DNA of 9,859 bases, from assembly GCA_945927915.1 (NCBI GenBank), contig CAMEMX010000050.1, forward strand, positions 1 through 9,859, given 5' to 3'. Of the stretch, positions 6,553 through 9,859 are shown in pieces; the first letter of the stretch is position 1; each line of letters opens with the position of its first letter. Below the pieces are notes generated by a model. The model made no database searches, was not told where the DNA came from, and saw nothing but the letters and a program-made list of their open reading frames with translations. This DNA is from an uncultured Clostridia bacterium. Its GTDB lineage: Bacteria > Bacillota > Clostridia > Oscillospirales > Oscillospiraceae. A program made the position numbers and the translations under genes.

Positions 6553-6557
6553 GAGGG
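6551..6557 (+). promoter_or_regulatory. Ribosome site of der overlapping the lipoprotein stop codon
   Basis: AGGAGGG lies six bases before the der ATG at 6564, and its first two bases belong to the TAG stop of the lipoprotein gene (6550-6552). Ribosomes ending on the lipoprotein therefore cover the der start, which suggests translational coupling. It also excludes the in-frame upstream ATG at 6492 as the der start. Confidence 0.85.
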
Positions 6558-6563
6558 AAAACT

Positions 6564-7892
6564 ATGGCAAAGCCTTTGGTAGCGATCGTGGGCAGACCCA
6601 ATGTGGGCAAGTCCATGCTCTTTAATAAGCTCACGGGCAGGCGCACCGCCATCGTCGAGGATACGCCCGGCGTGACGCGCGACCGCATCTACGGCGGCTG
6701 CGAGTGGAACGGCAGAGAATTCGAGCTGGTGGACACGGGCGGCATCGAGCCGAACACCGACAGCGAAATGCTCAAATTCATGCGCCGCCAGGCGGAGATC
6801 GCCATTGAGACGGCGGACGTCATCGTGATGGTGACGGACGTCAAGACCGGCGTGACCGCGGCGGATATGGACGTGGCGTCCATGCTCCTGCGCAGCAAGA
6901 AGCCCGTGTGCCTCGCGGTCAACAAGTGCGACAGCATCGGTCTGACCGACCCTGCCGTGTATGAATTCTATATGCTCGGTCTCGGCGACCCCATCGAGGT
7001 CTCCGCCGTCCACGGTCACGGCACGGGCGACCTGCTGGACTGGTGCGTCGCGCACTTCCCGGAGGAGACGGAAGCCGAGGACGAGGGCGAGATCATCAAC
7101 GTCGCCATCGTCGGCAAGCCGAACGTCGGCAAATCCAGCCTGCTCAACCGCATTTTAGGCGAGGAACGCGTGATCGTGTCCAACGTCGCCGGCACGACCC
7201 GCGACGCCATCGACAGCTACTTTGAAAACGAATTCGGTAAATACCGCTTCATCGACACGGCGGGTATGCGCCGCAAGTCGAAGGTGGACGACGCGATCGA
7301 AAAATACTCCAATATGCGCTCCATTGCCGCCATCGACCGCGCGGACGTGTGCCTGATCCTGATCGACGCCAACGACGGCGTGACCGAGCAGGACACCAAG
7401 ATCGCGGGTCTGGCGCACGAGGCGGGCAAGGCGAGCATCATCGTCGTCAACAAGTGGGATATGCTCGAAAAAGAGACGAACACGATGAACGAGATGACCG
7501 CGAAGATCCGGCAGGATCTGAGCTATATGAGCTATACGCCGATCCTGTTCATCTCCGCCCTGACCGGCCAGCGCGTGAACAAGCTCTATGAGCTGATCAA
7601 CCGCGTTGCCAACCAGAGCGCCATGCGCGTCACGACGGGTATGCTCAACAATATTTTGGAGGATGCGACGGCGCGTGTGCAGCCGCCGACGGACAAGGGC
7701 CGCCGGCTGAAGATCTATTATATGACGCAGGTCGGGGTCAAGCCGCCGCATTTCGTCATTTTCTGCAATGACGCGCGGCTGTTCCACTTCTCCTACCAGC
7801 GCTATCTGGAAAACCAGATCCGCGCGGTCTTCGGGCTGGAGGGAACGCCGGTCAAGATCACCATTCGCCAGAAAGGGGAGAAGGACGAATGA
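6564..7892 (+). CDS. der: Ribosome-assembly GTPase Der (EngA), double G-domain
   Basis: Essential GTPase needed for 50S subunit assembly. The 442-residue protein has two tandem G domains and a C-terminal KH-like domain, the normal length for Der. First domain: GRPNVGKS (10-17), DTPGVTRD (33-40), DTGG (57-60), NKCD (120-123). Second domain: GKPNVGKS (184-191), GTTRD (210-214), DTAG (231-234), NKWD (296-299). The C-terminal region 350-442 includes VQPPTDKGRRLKIYYMTQ and the conserved FCNDARLFHFSYQRYLENQIR. In the first P-loop the residue after GKS is Met18 where Thr is common; the GxxxxGKS core is intact. The start at 6564 gives MAKPLVAIVGRPNVG, as in other family members. The gene overlaps plsY by four bases (ATGA). 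Confidence 0.98.
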   Translation: MAKPLVAIVGRPNVGKSMLFNKLTGRRTAIVEDTPGVTRDRIYGGCEWNGREFELVDTGGIEPNTDSEMLKFMRRQAEIAIETADVIVMVTDVKTGVTAADMDVASMLLRSKKPVCLAVNKCDSIGLTDPAVYEFYMLGLGDPIEVSAVHGHGTGDLLDWCVAHFPEETEAEDEGEIINVAIVGKPNVGKSSLLNRILGEERVIVSNVAGTTRDAIDSYFENEFGKYRFIDTAGMRRKSKVDDAIEKYSNMRSIAAIDRADVCLILIDANDGVTEQDTKIAGLAHEAGKASIIVVNKWDMLEKETNTMNEMTAKIRQDLSYMSYTPILFISALTGQRVNKLYELINRVANQSAMRVTTGMLNNILEDATARVQPPTDKGRRLKIYYMTQVGVKPPHFVIFCNDARLFHFSYQRYLENQIRAVFGLEGTPVKITIRQKGEKDE

Positions 7893-8518
7893 GCCTCTGG
7901 CTGAAAATCGTAATTTGCGTGGTGCTGTGCTACCTGCTCGGCAGCGTCAACGGCGCGATCATCGTGTCAAAAGTCCGCCTGCATGAGGACGTGCGCAAGA
8001 AGGGCAGCGGCAACGCCGGCCTGACGAATTTTCTGCGCAGCTACGGCGGCTGGCTGACGCTGCTGGTCGTTGTGATCGACATGGGCAAGGTCGTCGCGGG
8101 CTGTCTGTTCGCGCAGTGGTTTTTGCCCATCGACCCGGTCGTTGCGCGGATGGTCGCGGGTGTTGCGGTGCAGGTGGGACACATTTTCCCCATTTTCTTC
8201 GGCTTCCGCGGCGGCAAGGGCGTGCTCTGCACGGGCACGCTGGCGATCGTGATGAACTGGAAGATCGCCTGCATCGCCTTTGCGCTGTTTTTGCTGGTGT
8301 TTTTCCTCACGCGTTACGTCTCGCTCGGCTCGTTTGTCGGCGTCGGCTCGTTCGCCGCAATGCTGATCCTGCAGTATCCCGACAAGCCGTGGGTCTGCGC
8401 TCTGATGGGCGTGATGGTCGTGCTGGTGCTGTTCATGCACCGCGGCAACATCAAGCGCCTGCTGCACGGGCAGGAGCGCAAGACCTATTTCCATAGATCG
8501 AAGAACGAGGGAGGCTGA
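7889..8518 (+). CDS. plsY: Glycerol-3-phosphate acyltransferase PlsY
   Basis: Integral membrane enzyme that transfers an acyl chain from acyl phosphate to the 1-position of sn-glycerol-3-phosphate, giving lysophosphatidic acid, the first membrane-bound step of phospholipid synthesis. The 209-residue protein shows several hydrophobic segments (about 4-26, 53-78, 84-106, 112-141, 145-162, 167-183) and the three family motifs: GSGNAGLTN (39-47), GHIFPIFFGFRGGKG (97-111) and HRGNIKRL (184-191). The ATG overlaps the der stop (ATGA) and has AAGGGGAG eight bases upstream. Its acyl-phosphate donor is made by PlsX, which is not in this window. The neighbouring gpsA supplies the other substrate. Confidence 0.97.
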   Translation: MSLWLKIVICVVLCYLLGSVNGAIIVSKVRLHEDVRKKGSGNAGLTNFLRSYGGWLTLLVVVIDMGKVVAGCLFAQWFLPIDPVVARMVAGVAVQVGHIFPIFFGFRGGKGVLCTGTLAIVMNWKIACIAFALFLLVFFLTRYVSLGSFVGVGSFAAMLILQYPDKPWVCALMGVMVVLVLFMHRGNIKRLLHGQERKTYFHRSKNEGG

Positions 8519-8523
8519 CCGAA

Positions 8524-9525
8524 ATGAAGATTCTGGTTGCCGGCAGCGGCGGCTGGGGCACGGCCCTTGCCCTCCTGCTGCATAAAAACGGACACGAGGT
8601 CACGCTCTGGTCCTACTGCGCCGAGGAGAGCGAGCGTCTGGCGCAGACGCTGGAAAATCCGTTCCTGCCGGGCGTGGCGCTGCCGAAGGAGCTGCGCTTC
8701 ACGTCGGACGCCGCGCAGGCGCAGGACAAAAATATGATCGTCTTTGCCACGCCGTCGTTTGCCGTCCGCGCCACGGCGAAGACCTTTGCGCCGTATCTGC
8801 CGGACGACGCCGTTCTGGTGTCCGTCACCAAGGGCATCGAGGCCGACACCGGCCTGCGCATGAGCGAGCTTGTCGCGCAGGAGACGGGCAGACCCGTCGT
8901 CGCGCTCTCCGGCCCATCCCATGCCGAGGAGGTCAGCCGGGGCATCCCGACGGGCGTCGTCGCCGCCTGCGCGGACAAGCAGCTTGCTGAGCGGGTGCAG
9001 TCGGCGTTCATGTGCGAGCGCCTGCGCGTGTATACCTGCCCGGATGTCGTCGGCGTTGAGCTTGGCGCCGCGCATAAGAACGTCATCGCCCTGTGCGCCG
9101 GCGTGTGCGACGGCATGGGCTACGGCGACAACACCAAGGCGCTGCTGATGACGCGCGGACTGGCGGAGGTCGCGCGGCTGGGCATGGCGCTCGGCGCGTC
9201 GCGCGAGACGTTTGCCGGTCTTGCGGGCGTGGGCGACCTGATCGTCACCTGCACCTCCATGCACTCACGCAACCGCCGTGCCGGTATCCTGATCGGTCAG
9301 GGACATGATGCGCAGCGGGCAATGCAGGAGGTCGGCGCGGTCGTCGAGGGCTATTACGCGGCAAAGGCGACGCATGAGCTTGCCAAAAAGTGCGGCGTCG
9401 AGATGCCCATTACCGAGGCGGCCTACCGCGTGCTGTACGAAAACCACGATCCGCGCGAGGAGATCAACCGGCTGATGCTGCGCCAGAAGACCTGCGAGGT
9501 CGAGGGCGCGGAGTGGGCGAGGTAA
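8524..9525 (+). CDS. gpsA: NAD(P)-dependent glycerol-3-phosphate dehydrogenase
   Basis: Reduces dihydroxyacetone phosphate to sn-glycerol-3-phosphate, the backbone for phospholipids and the substrate of PlsY encoded just before. The 333-residue protein has the normal length. Motifs: N-terminal dinucleotide loop GSGGWGTA (7-14), VTKGIE (101-106), SGPSHAEEV (129-137), VELGAAHKNVIALCAG (178-193) with the presumed catalytic Lys185 (the family often has GALKN, so His replaces Leu next to it), DGMGYGDNTKALLMTRGL (196-213) and GLAGVGDLIVTC (232-243). The ATG at 8524 has GAGGGAGG ten bases upstream and follows the plsY stop by 5 bases. The sequence runs through to the C-terminus without interruption. 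Confidence 0.98.
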   Translation: MKILVAGSGGWGTALALLLHKNGHEVTLWSYCAEESERLAQTLENPFLPGVALPKELRFTSDAAQAQDKNMIVFATPSFAVRATAKTFAPYLPDDAVLVSVTKGIEADTGLRMSELVAQETGRPVVALSGPSHAEEVSRGIPTGVVAACADKQLAERVQSAFMCERLRVYTCPDVVGVELGAAHKNVIALCAGVCDGMGYGDNTKALLMTRGLAEVARLGMALGASRETFAGLAGVGDLIVTCTSMHSRNRRAGILIGQGHDAQRAMQEVGAVVEGYYAAKATHELAKKCGVEMPITEAAYRVLYENHDPREEINRLMLRQKTCEVEGAEWAR

Positions 9526-9530
9526 GCGCC

Positions 9531-9859
9531 ATGAGCGAAAAGAAAAAGGAACTGATCCGTTCGGTCAAATTCACGCTCTTTTCCATCTCGGCGGGGCTGA
9601 TCCAGATCGGCTCGTTCGCGCTGCTCAACGAGCTGCTGCGCCTGCCGTACTGGGTGAGCTATCTGGTTGCGCTGGTGCTGTCGGTGCTCTGGAATTTCAC
9701 GCTCAACCGGCGCTATACCTTCCAGTCGGCCAACAATGTACCGGTCGCGATGCTCAAGGTCGCGCTGTTTTACGCGGTGTTCACGCCCGCGTCCACCTGG
9801 CTGGAGCATTTTCTGGCGGGGCAGCAGGGCTGGAACGAGTATCTCGTGACGGGTATCAA
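9531..9859 (+). CDS. GtrA-family membrane protein, N-terminal part (cut by window end)
   Basis: Starts 5 bases after the gpsA stop with GAGG eight bases before the ATG, so it belongs to the same transcript. The 109 visible codons begin MSEKKKELIRSVKFTLF and contain three hydrophobic segments (about 13-34, 41-58 and 72-92). The stretch LPYWVSYLVALVLSVLWNFTLNRRYTF (38-64) with WNFTLNRRYTFQS is the recognisable GtrA/DPMS-like signature. GtrA proteins are small four-helix membrane proteins, proposed to help move undecaprenyl-phosphate-linked sugars in surface glycan or teichoic-acid modification; the substrate here is unknown. The frame stays open to the last base, so about one helix and the C-terminus are missing from view. 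Confidence 0.85.
   Translation, partial: MSEKKKELIRSVKFTLFSISAGLIQIGSFALLNELLRLPYWVSYLVALVLSVLWNFTLNRRYTFQSANNVPVAMLKVALFYAVFTPASTWLEHFLAGQQGWNEYLVTGI

Noticed and set aside
8485..9264. Minus-strand open frame of 259 codons opposite gpsA
   Set aside because: Antisense to a complete GpsA with all family motifs; no ribosome site or domain of its own.

Overview
This looks like ordinary chromosomal DNA from a GC-rich Gram-positive Firmicute, most likely a gut-type Clostridia member (Oscillospirales is my best guess). The reasons are strong GGAGG-type ribosome sites before almost every gene, close to consensus sigma-A promoters, a type II lipoprotein signal, a four-cysteine L32, and the order DUF177-rpmF and der-plsY-gpsA. 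The taxonomic placement is inferred from family resemblance, not from a search. Coding density is high. No stretch over 300 bases lacks a gene; the largest gap is about 240 bases (4906-5145).

Left half, minus strand (87-4016). Reading right to left there is an RluA/RluD-family pseudouridine synthase with its own promoter and a clear intrinsic terminator, followed at once by a compact promoter driving proB-proA-proC. These three genes are tightly coupled (1 and 10 bases between them). Together they make proline from glutamate: ProB phosphorylates glutamate, ProA reduces glutamyl phosphate to the semialdehyde, which cyclises, and ProC reduces pyrroline-5-carboxylate to proline. ProB is the short form without the C-terminal PUA domain.

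Middle, plus strand (4114-4956). A perfect consensus promoter (TTGACA, 17-base spacer, TATAAT) drives a DUF177/YceD protein and rpmF (ribosomal protein L32), closed by an intrinsic terminator. It diverges from the pseudouridine synthase promoter. Then come a two-armed inverted repeat of intergenic-element type (4996-5085) and a GNAT acetyltransferase.

Right half, plus strand (5625-9859). A good extended -10 promoter precedes a lipoprotein of unknown function whose stop codon lies inside the ribosome site of der. The run continues der (ribosome-assembly GTPase), plsY (glycerol-3-phosphate acyltransferase), gpsA (glycerol-3-phosphate dehydrogenase) and a GtrA-family membrane protein cut by the window end. 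GpsA makes the sn-glycerol-3-phosphate that PlsY acylates, so this is the entry to phospholipid synthesis, coupled with a ribosome-biogenesis GTPase.

I found no mobile-element gene, CRISPR, tRNA, rRNA, phage or defence system. The points most worth a second look are the inverted-repeat element and the uncharacterised lipoprotein fused transcriptionally to der; neither amounts to a new system on sequence evidence alone.
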